Translations under genes and position numbers: made by a program
Part shown: positions 16,980 through 25,469 of the stretch, piece by piece
Numbering within the stretch: position 1 is the stretch's first letter
Layout of the letters: the number at the start of each line of letters is the position of its first letter
Assembly (NCBI GenBank): GCA_910587145.1
Contig: CAJUMH010000003.1
Span: forward strand, 1 to 64,000
Direction: 5' to 3'
From: an uncultured Ruthenibacterium sp.
GTDB taxonomy: Bacteria; Bacillota; Clostridia; Oscillospirales; Ruminococcaceae
DNA: 64,000 nucleotides
Notes under the pieces: generated by a model
Seen by the model: the letters and a program-made list of their open reading frames with translations, nothing else
Told to the model about the DNA's origin: nothing
Databases searched by the model: none

Positions 16980-18767
16980 TTACAGATGCGTATCCCACAT
17001 GCCGCAGAAGCTGTCGATGGGATCCTTGCCCTTGAAGGCATCCTTGCCGGCGATCAGGGCATCCACCAGCGCGTCCAGCGTGGCGGGCGTTTGATCGTAG
17101 GTATTGATATAGGTGCGCGCCTGCGGAATATCCGCAAGAATCGTCGGCTGCTGGCAGCCCACAACAACGACAGGCAGCTCGAATACGTACCAGGGGATCT
17201 CGCCGCCGCCCTTCGTCATGCCAAAGCCGGGGCGCGCCACGGCCTGGAAGCCGCCGGCCACATCGACGAGCGTGATGATGAGATCCTGCGCGCCGACAAA
17301 TTCCGAGATGGTATCCTTGCCCGCAAAGTAGATGTTAAAATCTACCTTTTCGCCCGCGGCCATACGCTTTTGGATCTTTTCCATCGGGCTTACGTACAGG
17401 CGGACCTCAAAGCCCTTTGCCTCTAATTTTTCCTTCAGCAGATCGGCCGGCGTTTTCTTGCCGCCCGACAGCGACTTCAGCGCGGCGCCGAGGCCCTTTG
17501 CCTCGAGCCCGGTGACATAAACAATCATAATGCGCTTATACCGCTGCGGGGTAATGGGCAAAACGTCTTCGTCTTTGTACTTCACCAGCGTCAGTGCTTC
17601 GCGCGCGATCTCGGCCTGCATTTCCTTGTGCGCGGCGCAGCCGACGATCTCCTTCACCGCCTCTGCGGGAGGCACAAGCTCTGTTTTGGCTTTTTTGTGC
17701 AGGCCCATGTGCGCCTTCAGGCCCAGAATGCGGTGCAGCGCATCCGAAAGGCGCTCTTCGGTGATGGTGCCGTTTTTGTAGCCGTTCATCATTGAGGCAA
17801 AATCTTCGTCCATATCGTTGAAGAACAGGAACATATCGCAGCCCGCGGCGATGGCGGCGGGGATCATATCCCTGCGCTTCATGCGGCAGGTCATGCCCAC
17901 CATGTGGCTGGCGTCTGTGAGCACCATGCCGTTGAAGCCCATTTTCCCCTTCAAAAGGTCTGTCAGCAGCTCTTTCGAGAGCGTGGCCGGCATGATGTCG
18001 TCGTCCCGGATGCCGGGATTCATCGCGCGGGTGTAGCTGGGCAGCATGATGTGGCCGGCCATGATGGCTTCAAGCCCGTTGTCGATGAGGTTTGCATAAA
18101 TTTTGCCGAACGTGGCGTCCCATTCCTCGCAGGAGAACGTGTTCACGCTGTTTGCCACGTGCTGGTCGCGGTCGTCCAGACCGTCGCCGGGGAAGTGCTT
18201 TGCCGCGCAGCAGAAGCCGGGCACCTCGTGCGCGCCTTCCAGATACGCCTGTGTCATTTTCAGTACGCGCTCGGGGTCATTGCCGTAGGTGCGCAGGCCC
18301 ACCACGGGATTGTGCCAGTTGTAGTAAACGTCCGAAACCGGCGCAAAGCTGAGGTTGCAGCCAATGGCCGCAGCCTCGGTGTTGGACATCTTGCCCAGCG
18401 CCTTGGCGTATTTTACGTCGCCCGTGGCACCGATCTTTGTCTGTGCGCCAATGTACGTGCCGTCCACGCAGGCACCGTTGCCGCCGTTTTCGGTGTTGCA
18501 GGCGATAATGAGGGGGATCTTGGAATTTTCCTGCAGGATGCGGTTCTGCTCGTGCACCTCGGCTGCGGTGGCGGGATTGTAGCGAATGCCGCCGATGTGA
18601 TATTTGTCCACCGTCATCTTCAGATATTCCTCGGTGCGGGAGGAACCCATGTTAAAAAACAGCTGGCCGATTTTTTCTTCGGTTGTCATGGAGGCGATGG
18701 TATCCTCTACCCATTGGACGCCTTCGTCGTCCAGATAATAGGGTTTCGCGCGCAGATCTACAGGCAT
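16980..18767 (-). CDS. Glycoside hydrolase family 3 beta-N-acetylhexosaminidase
   Basis: This 595-residue GH3 enzyme is of the NagZ type. KHFPGDGLDDRDQH carries the family loop with the Asp-x-His dyad that serves as acid/base in NagZ enzymes, and the nucleophile aspartate is in MVLTDASHMVGM. A C-terminal alpha/beta domain begins near residue 400 (RYKRIMIVYVTG). No signal peptide is present, so it should act inside the cell on imported GlcNAc disaccharides or muropeptides. The ATG at 18767 follows AAAGGA. An alternative upstream start would add a Phe/Cys-rich piece with no ribosome site. It complements the nagA/nagB/GH20 genes at 37-41 kb. Confidence 0.88.
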   Translation of the reverse strand: MPVDLRAKPYYLDDEGVQWVEDTIASMTTEEKIGQLFFNMGSSRTEEYLKMTVDKYHIGGIRYNPATAAEVHEQNRILQENSKIPLIIACNTENGGNGACVDGTYIGAQTKIGATGDVKYAKALGKMSNTEAAAIGCNLSFAPVSDVYYNWHNPVVGLRTYGNDPERVLKMTQAYLEGAHEVPGFCCAAKHFPGDGLDDRDQHVANSVNTFSCEEWDATFGKIYANLIDNGLEAIMAGHIMLPSYTRAMNPGIRDDDIMPATLSKELLTDLLKGKMGFNGMVLTDASHMVGMTCRMKRRDMIPAAIAAGCDMFLFFNDMDEDFASMMNGYKNGTITEERLSDALHRILGLKAHMGLHKKAKTELVPPAEAVKEIVGCAAHKEMQAEIAREALTLVKYKDEDVLPITPQRYKRIMIVYVTGLEAKGLGAALKSLSGGKKTPADLLKEKLEAKGFEVRLYVSPMEKIQKRMAAGEKVDFNIYFAGKDTISEFVGAQDLIITLVDVAGGFQAVARPGFGMTKGGGEIPWYVFELPVVVVGCQQPTILADIPQARTYINTYDQTPATLDALVDALIAGKDAFKGKDPIDSFCGMWDTHL

Positions 18768-18906
18768 TTGATCAAATCCTTTCTGTTTTCGATTTTTGCA
18801 CGGGTATTCTCCGCTTTGCGAAAGGGCGAAACCACAAAAGGGCGAAACCGCCCGCAAAGCGGAATCCTGACAAAAAAACACCCGGAAAAACAATTGATTT
18901 TATTAG

Positions 18907-18935
18907 AAAATACCAAATATTCACCGGTAAGTCAA
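18907..18935 (-). promoter_or_regulatory. Sigma-A promoter for the GH3 gene
   Basis: On the minus strand TTGACT (18935-18930), a 17-base spacer and TATTTT (18912-18907) form a good promoter. The leader of about 135 nt contains a repeated GGTTTCGCCC(TTTT) word around 18826-18854. Confidence 0.65.
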
Positions 18936-18990
18936 TACCATATCTTGCGAGACTGCACAGGCGCCCGCAGGATTTGCAATCTGGCCGCGG

Positions 18991-19020
18991 GGCACGTGCG
19001 GCGAGGGCGCATCATAGGAT
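18991..19020 (+). promoter_or_regulatory. Possible sporulation sigma-E/K promoter for cotJ
   Basis: CATAGGAT at 19013-19020 fits the CATAnnnT -10 of mother-cell sigma factors, with a GCAC -35 candidate 17 bases upstream (18992-18995). No sigma-A promoter is visible before cotJA. The match is short and could be chance. Confidence 0.35.
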
Positions 19021-19120
19021 GAGGCAGGCGGGCGGCAAGGGCAAAAAGGCTTTGCGCGGGGCCCTGCGCGCCGCCTGCCGAAGCGAACCGGTTCAAAATC
19101 AGAAAGGAGCAATCAGGATC

Positions 19121-19303
19121 ATGACAGGAAACGATCCCAACAAAACGCAGCAAGCCTGCCGCTGCACGCTTGCCATTGCGACGGTGCCGATGCAGCGCTT
19201 TGAGCGGCTGTATCCCGTGCCCGAGGCGCTGCGCCGCGGCACGCTGTTTGCGGCACTGGATCTGCCGTTCTGCCCGGAGGTGCGCTATGAATGGGAACAA
19301 TAA
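19121..19303 (+). CDS. cotJA: Spore coat associated protein CotJA
   Basis: This 60-residue CotJA-family protein belongs to the spore coat made in the mother cell. The conserved core is the sequence around QRFERLYPVPEALRRGTLF followed by ALDLPF, which matches the family's short proline/aromatic pattern. The ATG at 19121 has AGAAAGGAG 11 bases upstream. The next gene, cotJB, starts inside its last 17 bases, so the three cotJ genes are translationally coupled. Identification rests on this small motif plus the unmistakable CotJB and CotJC neighbours. Confidence 0.88.
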   Translation: MTGNDPNKTQQACRCTLAIATVPMQRFERLYPVPEALRRGTLFAALDLPFCPEVRYEWEQ

Positions 19304-19565
19304 CGCGGCGCGCGTAAAGCGCGAGCTGGCACAGCTGAGCTTTGCCATGGATGAGCTGCGGCTGTTTCTCGACACACACCCGGAGGACGAAACGGCGCTG
19401 GCTGCCTCCAACGAGGTGCGCCAAAAGCGCGAGGACGTTGTGCGGCAGTACAGGCGCCTGGTAGGCCCGGTAAATTTCTACGAGGCGGGCGGCGAATGCA
19501 GCTGGGATTGGCTGCGCGCGCCGTGGCCGTGGGAGCTGGAGGGACAAGACGATGTGGAGCTATGA
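19287..19565 (+). CDS. cotJB: Spore coat protein CotJB
   Basis: This 92-residue, mostly helical protein has the CotJB pattern: an N-terminal helix (LAQLSFAMDELRLFLDTHP), a central RQYRRLVGPVNF and a tryptophan-rich end, CSWDWLRAPWPWE. It is needed with CotJA and CotJC for a coat sub-layer in Bacillus. It begins 17 bases before the cotJA stop with GGAGG upstream, and its own end overlaps cotJC by 14 bases. Confidence 0.93.
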   Translation: MNGNNNAARVKRELAQLSFAMDELRLFLDTHPEDETALAASNEVRQKREDVVRQYRRLVGPVNFYEAGGECSWDWLRAPWPWELEGQDDVEL

Positions 19566-20148
19566 AAAACGCCTGCAATTCCCGGTGCGCATCACGCACC
19601 CGAACGCCGCGGCAGCCAAGGTGATTATCACCCAGTACGGCGGGCCGGACGGCGAGCTCGGCGCGAGCATGCGCTATCTTTCCCAGCGCTACACCATGCC
19701 CTGGCGCGGTGTGGCCGGCCTGCTGACAGATATCGGCACGGAGGAGCTCGCCCATCTGGAGATGGTGAGCGCCATTGTATACCAGTTGACGCAGGGCCTC
19801 TCGGCGGACGAGATCAAGAGGCAGGGCTTTGACGCCTACTTTGTCGATCACACCACCGGGGTTTGGCCCCAGGCGGCAAGCGGCACGCCGTTCGACGCGC
19901 TGTGCTTTGCCAGCAAGGGCGACGCCATTACCGATCTGCACGAGGATCTGGCGGCAGAGCAAAAGGCCCGCACCACCTACGATAACATCCTGCGCCTTGT
20001 AGACGACCCGGACGTGATCGCGCCCATTCGCTTTTTGCGCGAGCGCGAGATCGTGCATTTCCAGCGCTTCGGCGAAGCGCTGGAGCGCGTGAAGGATACG
20101 CTGAACAGCCGCAACTTCTACGCATTTAACCCAAGCTTTGACCGCTGA
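19552..20148 (+). CDS. cotJC: CotJC, manganese catalase-like spore coat protein
   Basis: This 198-residue protein is of the manganese catalase family (ferritin-like four-helix bundle). It has the di-metal ligand pattern expected: DGELGASMRYLSQRY near the start, GTEELAHLEMV in the second helix, and HEDLAAEQKARTTYDNI plus EREIVHFQRFGEAL later, each giving glutamate/histidine ligands. It may protect the spore from peroxide as well as being structural. It ends the cotJABC operon, with a hairpin terminator 34 bp downstream. Confidence 0.95.
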   Translation: MWSYEKRLQFPVRITHPNAAAAKVIITQYGGPDGELGASMRYLSQRYTMPWRGVAGLLTDIGTEELAHLEMVSAIVYQLTQGLSADEIKRQGFDAYFVDHTTGVWPQAASGTPFDALCFASKGDAITDLHEDLAAEQKARTTYDNILRLVDDPDVIAPIRFLREREIVHFQRFGEALERVKDTLNSRNFYAFNPSFDR

Positions 20149-20181
20149 AACCGTCAGAAGACGGAAGCCGTAAAAACAGCG

Positions 20182-20217
20182 GGGCGCGTTGCAAAGAGGG
20201 AAACCTGCAACGCGCCC
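20182..20217 (+). terminator. cotJ operon terminator
   Basis: GGGCGCGTTGCA (20182-20193) pairs perfectly with TGCAACGCGCCC (20206-20217) across a 12-base loop. A short T-containing tail (gttatatt) follows. Confidence 0.7.
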
Positions 20218-20365
20218 GTTATATTGAGAAAGCCGTACCCGCTGCCATGCGGATAAACGGATTTTCACCAAAGGGAAAAGGTTTTCAGCGGAATGCAGAC
20301 GAAGAACTTTCCGGCATACGCAGAAAGCCCTGCGCGGGAAGCTTCTGCGACCCGCTCCGGATGTT

Positions 20366-21214
20366 TTACATGGAACCGCCGCCCTGACGCGGGAAGGTAA
20401 AGTACTGGCTCTGCGCACTGCGCATGCGGTATTCCATGGGCGTGCAGTTTTCCTTGGCTTTGAAAAAACGGCTGAAATAGTGGATGCTCTGAAAGCCGAC
20501 CAGCTCCGCGATCTCGCCGATGCTCGCGTCGGTGTTCACCAGCAGCTCCCGCGCCTTAACGAGGCGGATGCGGTTGATGTAGCGGATGGGCGTGGTGCCG
20601 TACAGCTCCTTGAAAATGCTGATGAGCGTTGTTTTGTTGACGCCCGCGAGGGTGGAAAGATCCTCGAGGCAGATGATGCGGGAATAGTTGAAATCGATGT
20701 ACTGCATGAGCGCCGCCACGTCCACGCCCTTGAACATCTCGATGTGCGGCGGCTCGGCCTCCGGCATCTCGGCGCCGATCCCCGAGCGCTCGCGCACGAT
20801 ACGCACCAGTATTTCCAAGAGGTACCCGTTGATGATGGAATAATAATAGGGCGCCTTGCGTTTACTCTCCGTGAGGATCCTGTCAAAGAACCGGAGGAAC
20901 CAATCAAACTGCTGCAAGCGAAACATGGAACCCGCGCGCTCCAGATCCTCAAACAAAATGGGGTCGGCTATGGTGAATTTCACGTCCAGAATATGCAGCG
21001 GGGCGTCGCTTTTTTCGCCGCGGTGGATGGCGTGCATCTGCTGGGGAGCCAGCAGATAGATCTGTTCCTCTTCGATCGGGTAGGAGTGATCCTCTACATA
21101 AAAGCGGCCGCTGCCGCTCAATATGCCGACCATTTGAAAATAGTTATGGCAGTGCGGCTCGTTTTCCCAGTTTTGCCGGTACTTGCCGCACCATAAAATA
21201 CTGCATTCGTTCAT
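20366..21214 (-). CDS. AraC family transcriptional regulator
   Basis: This 282-residue regulator has an N-terminal cupin-like sugar-sensing domain (PHCHNYFQMVGILSGSG, residues about 20-100) and a C-terminal pair of helix-turn-helix motifs (CLEDLSTLAGVNKTTLISIF and IGEIAELVGFQSIHYFSRFF). It is divergent from the hydroxyacid dehydrogenase gene across a 224-bp AT-rich spacer and most likely controls that catabolic operon. The ATG at 21214 has GGAGGCGCGCC upstream. The effector is unknown; the downstream enzymes suggest a sugar acid or an unusual hexose. Confidence 0.9.
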   Translation of the reverse strand: MNECSILWCGKYRQNWENEPHCHNYFQMVGILSGSGRFYVEDHSYPIEEEQIYLLAPQQMHAIHRGEKSDAPLHILDVKFTIADPILFEDLERAGSMFRLQQFDWFLRFFDRILTESKRKAPYYYSIINGYLLEILVRIVRERSGIGAEMPEAEPPHIEMFKGVDVAALMQYIDFNYSRIICLEDLSTLAGVNKTTLISIFKELYGTTPIRYINRIRLVKARELLVNTDASIGEIAELVGFQSIHYFSRFFKAKENCTPMEYRMRSAQSQYFTFPRQGGGSM

Positions 21215-21438
21215 GGCGCGCCTCCTGTGGATCGTCGGGACAAAATTTCATGCCGCCAAAGCGGCCGCATAATTGATTATATTATACAGCATTACTCTTA
21301 AAAAGGAAATTGCATTTGTAAAAATAGTACAAAATTTCTGAACAATATGTAAAGACGGCGCGGCAAGGCTGCGTGTATAATAAAAATATCCCCATCTGCC
21401 CGCTGTGACGGGCCGCGGGAGAAGGAGCATGATGCAGT
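21215..21438. promoter_or_regulatory. Divergent AraC-regulated promoter region
   Basis: The spacer is AT-rich compared with its surroundings. A perfect plus-strand -10, TATAAT (21376-21381), has no recognisable -35, as expected for an activator-dependent promoter. Two overlapping minus-strand TATAAT boxes (21281-21276 and 21286-21281) could serve the regulator gene. I see no clear repeated operator half-sites. Confidence 0.5.
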
Positions 21439-22428
21439 ATGAAAATTGCCATTCTGATGGATGCGCCGCTGCGCGCCACACTGATTTCCGAAAAGACCAT
21501 GGAACGCCTCGCCGCCTTTGGCGAGGTATCCGTCAATGAAACCGACAAGGCCGAGCGCGAGACGGTGCGCGGCGTGCTGCAGGGCGCCGATGTCGCGATC
21601 ACCTCCTGGGGCGTGCCGCAGCTGGACAAAGAGCTGCTGGACTGCGCGCCGAACCTGCGTCTTGTCGCCCACGCCGCGGGCAGCGTAAAAGGCATCGTCA
21701 GCGACGAGCTGTACGCGCGCGGCATCCGCGTTGTAAGCAGCGCGCGCATTCTGAGCTGCGGCGTGTCCGAGACGGCGCTGGGCCTCACCATCTGCGCGTG
21801 CAAGAACGTGTTCGGCTTCAACGAGAGCATCCATAACGGCGGCTGGGTGGAGGACTACAGCGTCATCACCGAGCTGTACGATATCACCGTGGGCGTTGTG
21901 GGCTGCGGCTTCGCGGGGTCGCATTACATCGAGCTGCTCGGGGCGTTCGGCGTGAACGTGCTGGCATACGATCCTCTGCTTGACGAGGCGGCCATCGCAA
22001 AAATGGGCGCGAAAAAGGCCGATCTCGAAACGCTGCTGCGCGAGAGCGACGTCGTCTCCCTGCATGCGCCCGCGCTGGATTCCACGCATCACATGATTGA
22101 TGCGCACGCGCTTTCTTTGATGAAAGAAAAAGCCATCCTCATCAACACCGCGCGCGGCGCGCTGGTGGACGAGGCGGCGCTTGCGGCGGCGCTGCGCGGC
22201 GGCAAACTGAAATACGCCTGCATCGACGTAACCGACCCCGAGCCGCCCGCGGCCGACAGCCCGCTGCGCGCCATCCCGAACTGCATTATGACGCCGCACC
22301 TCGCGGGCCTTGCCAGCAACGGCAAGCGCAAGATCGGCGCGCATGTGGCGGATGAGATCGGGCGCTTTCTCGCGGGCGAGCCGCTCGTGTCCGAGATCAC
22401 GCAGGCCATGCTGGCCACCATCGCGTGA
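21439..22428 (+). CDS. D-isomer specific 2-hydroxyacid dehydrogenase
   Basis: This 329-residue NAD(P)-dependent dehydrogenase reduces a 2-keto acid to a D-2-hydroxy acid or the reverse. The Rossmann motif is VGVVGCGFAGSHYIELLGAF, followed by an adenine-pocket aspartate in LAYDPLLDE. The catalytic arginine is in LINTARGALVDEAAL and the histidine in MTPHLAGLAS, with a glutamate in DVTDPEPP. It starts the operon driven from the AraC-controlled spacer and overlaps the enolase-superfamily gene by 4 bp. The pairing suggests metabolism of a sugar-derived hydroxy acid. Confidence 0.88.
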   Translation: MKIAILMDAPLRATLISEKTMERLAAFGEVSVNETDKAERETVRGVLQGADVAITSWGVPQLDKELLDCAPNLRLVAHAAGSVKGIVSDELYARGIRVVSSARILSCGVSETALGLTICACKNVFGFNESIHNGGWVEDYSVITELYDITVGVVGCGFAGSHYIELLGAFGVNVLAYDPLLDEAAIAKMGAKKADLETLLRESDVVSLHAPALDSTHHMIDAHALSLMKEKAILINTARGALVDEAALAAALRGGKLKYACIDVTDPEPPAADSPLRAIPNCIMTPHLAGLASNGKRKIGAHVADEIGRFLAGEPLVSEITQAMLATIA

Positions 22429-23750
22429 CGGGCATGGAGAAGATCCTTCACGCGGAGCTGGGCGTGGCGCGCGAGCCGCTGCGTGCCCCGTTCGGCTTTA
22501 AGGGCGGCACGCTGCGCGAGCTGTGGCAGGTGTGCGTGCGGCTGACGCTCGAGGGCGGCGAAAGCGGCATGGGCGTGGGCGTGCAGAGCGTGCTGTGGTC
22601 CGACCCAGCGGTGTTCTGCGCGTATGACGAGGCGGGCGGCAACGAGAAAATGCTGGATGTGACGCGCCATGCGCTGCGCCTTTTGCGCGGGATGACATTC
22701 ACCACGCCCCCGGAGATGACCGCAGCGCTCGTGCCGCGGCTGCTCGCGGGCGCACGGGAGCGGCTCGGGCGCGCGCAGGTGCCGCAGACGTTTGTGCTGA
22801 ACGCGCTGGTGGCCGTGGATTTCGCGCTCTGGCAGCTCTGGAACCAAAAGCACGGCGACGGCACGTTCGGCGCGCTCGCACAGGCGTTCTGCCCGGCGCT
22901 GAACGGGCACGAAACCGTGCTTGGCGGCATTCCGCTCATCACCTACCACACGCCGGAGGCCGAGGTGCGCGGCCTGCTGGAGGGCGGCGCGTTCCTGCTC
23001 AAGATCAAGATCGGTTCCGACCCGAACGGGGACGGCGATACGGCCGCGATGCTCGCGTGGGACACCGCGCGGCTGCGGGAAATCCACGCCGCCGCCTCCG
23101 CTTACACCACGCCGTATACGGACTGCGGGCGGCCTGTGTACTATCTGGACGCGAACGGGCGTTACCCGAACCGCGATTGGCTGCTGCGCCTGCTGGACGC
23201 CGCCGACCGCATGGGCGCGCTCGAGCGCATCGTGCTGCTCGAGGAGCCGTTCCCGGAAGGCGCGCCCGCGTTCGTGGGCGACCTGCCCGTGCGCGCCGCC
23301 GGCGACGAGAGCGCGCACAGCGCGGCGGACGTGGCGCGCCTGACGGGCGAATACGGCTATGCGGCCATCGCGTGCAAGCCCATTGCAAAAACGCTGTCCG
23401 TTACGCTGGAGATGGTGCGCGCGGCGCAGAAAAGCGGCGCGGTGTGCTTTTGCGCCGATCTGACGGTGCCGCCCGTGCTGCTCGATTGGAACATGTCGCT
23501 GGCGGCGCGCCTGCCGCGCGTGCCGGGCCTGCGGGCGGGCGTTGTGGAGAGCAACGGGCCGCAGAATTACACCGACTGGCAGCGTCTCGACGCCATGTGC
23601 GCCGTGCCCCGCGCGCCGTGGCGCGCGGGGCAAAACGGCCTCTACCGCCTTTGCGGCGCGTTCTACGGCCAAAGCGGGCTGTTCAGCCCGCTGCCCGCCT
23701 ATGCAAAGCTGCTGAAAGGAGGCGCCGGCCATGCCCCGATGGGTGAATGA
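22425..23750 (+). CDS. Enolase-superfamily dehydratase (mandelate racemase/muconate lactonizing group)
   Basis: This 441-residue enzyme of the enolase superfamily removes a proton next to a carboxylate, usually to dehydrate an acid sugar. The barrel carries the KxK base motif (FLLKIKIGSDP) and metal ligands at YYLDANGRYPN, IVLLEEPFPE and AAGDESAHS, then CKPIAKTLS on the opposite side. It starts with ATG inside the previous stop (ATGA overlap) and overlaps the GH13 gene by 20 bp, so all three are translationally linked. It is not enolase itself and the substrate is not predictable; a sugar or glucarate-like acid is the best guess. Confidence 0.8.
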   Translation: MTGMEKILHAELGVAREPLRAPFGFKGGTLRELWQVCVRLTLEGGESGMGVGVQSVLWSDPAVFCAYDEAGGNEKMLDVTRHALRLLRGMTFTTPPEMTAALVPRLLAGARERLGRAQVPQTFVLNALVAVDFALWQLWNQKHGDGTFGALAQAFCPALNGHETVLGGIPLITYHTPEAEVRGLLEGGAFLLKIKIGSDPNGDGDTAAMLAWDTARLREIHAAASAYTTPYTDCGRPVYYLDANGRYPNRDWLLRLLDAADRMGALERIVLLEEPFPEGAPAFVGDLPVRAAGDESAHSAADVARLTGEYGYAAIACKPIAKTLSVTLEMVRAAQKSGAVCFCADLTVPPVLLDWNMSLAARLPRVPGLRAGVVESNGPQNYTDWQRLDAMCAVPRAPWRAGQNGLYRLCGAFYGQSGLFSPLPAYAKLLKGGAGHAPMGE

Positions 23751-25296
23751 CGCGGTTTTTTATGAGATCTATCCCGCGAGCTTTTATGATACGGACGGCG
23801 ACGGCATCGGCGACATCAACGGCATCATCCAAAAGCTGGATTATATCCAAAGCCTCGGCTGCAATGCTGTCTGGCTGAACGTGTGCTTCGATTCGCCGTT
23901 CAAGGACGGCGGATACGACATCCGCGACTACAAAAAGGTCGCGCCGCGCTACGGCACGAATGCGGATCTTGTACGCTGCTTTGAGGAGGCGCACCGCCGC
24001 GGGATGCACCTTTTGCTCGACCTTGTGCCCTGCCACACCTCGGAGGAACATCCGTGGTTTTGCGAGAGCCGCAAGCCCGAGCGCGGCGAATATTCCGACC
24101 GCTATATCTGGACGAACCACTGCTTCGAGCGCCCCGGCGCGCTGCCGTGCGTCGGCGGAGAATCCGACCGCAACGGCCTGTATGTCATCAGCTTTTTCAA
24201 AAGCCAGCCCGCGCTCAATTATGGCTTTCTGCACCCGGACAAGCCCTGGCAGCTGCCGATGGATCACCCCGCGTGCCTTGCCACGCGCGAGGCGCTGTGG
24301 GACGTAATGCGCTTCTGGCTCGACCTTGGCTGCGACGGCTTTCGCGTGGACATGGCGCGCTGGCTGGTACACGGCGACGATGAGCGGTTCAGCGGCGCGG
24401 CATCCATCTGGCGGGAATTCCGCGCCCGGCTGGACAAGGAATACCCCGAGGCCGCGCTGATGGCCGAATGGGGCTGTCCGGAGCAGGCGCTGAAGGCGGG
24501 GTTTCATTTTGATTTGTACATCCACCGGGACGGCAACGCATACAGCCGGCTGATGCGCGCGTTCAAGGGGACGATGGACGGCGCGCCGCGCGGTGCGGAT
24601 GAGAGCTATTTCTGCAGGCGCGCGCGCACCTCCATTGTGCCGTTTTTAAAGGAATATCTGCCGCAGTACGAAAGCACAAAGGAAGACGGCCTAATCTGCT
24701 GGATCACGGGCAATCACGATGTGATGCGCCCGCGCGGCAACCTCTCGCCGCAGGAACTGAAGCTCGCCTACGCGTTTCTCCTCACAATGCCGGGCGTGCC
24801 GCAGATCTACTACGGCGATGAGATCGGCATGCGCTATTTACAGGTTCCCACGCGGGAGGGCGGCTATTACCGCTCCGGCAGCCGCACGCCCATGCAATGG
24901 AAGAACGGCGTCAACCTCGGCTTTTCCGTGTGCAGCCCCGAGCGGCTTTATCTGCCTGTGGACGGCGCGCCCGACGCGCCGACGGTGGCCGCCGAAGAGG
25001 CCGATCCCGATTCGCTGCTGCATACCGTGCGCGCGCTGCTGGCGCTGCGCCGCAGGGAACCGGCGCTGCGCGCAAACGCGCCGTTCGCCGTCCATTTTGC
25101 GCGGGAGGACAGCCGCCTGTTCGTCTGGCGGCGCGGCGCGCTGTACGCGGCCGTGAACCCCGGCGAGGGGGAATGCGCGTTCGGTGCGCCGGACGTTCGG
25201 GAGACGCTGTTCGTCATCGGCGCCTGCACGGCCGAAAGCGGGCGCGTCCGGCTCGGCCCGCAGTCGTTTGCCGTGCTGCGGGGAGAAGATATATAA
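23731..25296 (+). CDS. Alpha-amylase family (GH13) glycosidase
   Basis: This 521-residue cytosolic GH13 enzyme has the usual start (VNDAVFYEIYPASFYD) and all four conserved regions: DLVPCHTSEEH (with Cys where Asn or Asp is usual), GFRVDMARWL with the nucleophile aspartate, LMAEWG with the acid glutamate, and ITGNHDVMR. The arrangement suits oligo-1,6-glucosidase, trehalose-phosphate hydrolase or sucrose phosphorylase-like subfamilies. No signal peptide is present. It overlaps the preceding dehydratase gene by 20 bp, so it works in the same pathway, perhaps freeing a glucose from the imported compound. The cysteine in region I is a family-unusual residue. Confidence 0.87.
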   Translation: MPRWVNDAVFYEIYPASFYDTDGDGIGDINGIIQKLDYIQSLGCNAVWLNVCFDSPFKDGGYDIRDYKKVAPRYGTNADLVRCFEEAHRRGMHLLLDLVPCHTSEEHPWFCESRKPERGEYSDRYIWTNHCFERPGALPCVGGESDRNGLYVISFFKSQPALNYGFLHPDKPWQLPMDHPACLATREALWDVMRFWLDLGCDGFRVDMARWLVHGDDERFSGAASIWREFRARLDKEYPEAALMAEWGCPEQALKAGFHFDLYIHRDGNAYSRLMRAFKGTMDGAPRGADESYFCRRARTSIVPFLKEYLPQYESTKEDGLICWITGNHDVMRPRGNLSPQELKLAYAFLLTMPGVPQIYYGDEIGMRYLQVPTREGGYYRSGSRTPMQWKNGVNLGFSVCSPERLYLPVDGAPDAPTVAAEEADPDSLLHTVRALLALRRREPALRANAPFAVHFAREDSRLFVWRRGALYAAVNPGEGECAFGAPDVRETLFVIGACTAESGRVRLGPQSFAVLRGEDI

Positions 25297-25434
25297 GAGC
25301 CTGTTCAAAATCTTCCGGCGCTCCTCTGCTGCGTTTCTCCCGCAGAGAAAAGCAGGGCGCTGCCGGCAGAAGACAGCGTATGCGCAGCATCATTCCGGAA
25401 AAACCTTACCGTGCCGAAGGTCTTGAACAGGCTC
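25297..25434. repeat. 138-bp MITE-like element with 12-bp terminal inverted repeats
   Basis: GAGCCTGTTCAA (25297-25308) is the exact reverse complement of TTGAACAGGCTC (25423-25434). The next bases inward also pair (aatcttccggc with gccgaaggtct), and the middle forms a second long hairpin (GCGC/TCCTCTGCT with AGCAG/GGCGC). It fills the gap between the GH13 and oxidoreductase genes. It may be a non-autonomous insertion or a large operon attenuator hairpin. Confidence 0.6.
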
Positions 25435-25469
25435 CCCAAAATAACAGGAAAGCGAAAGGAGGGTGATCC

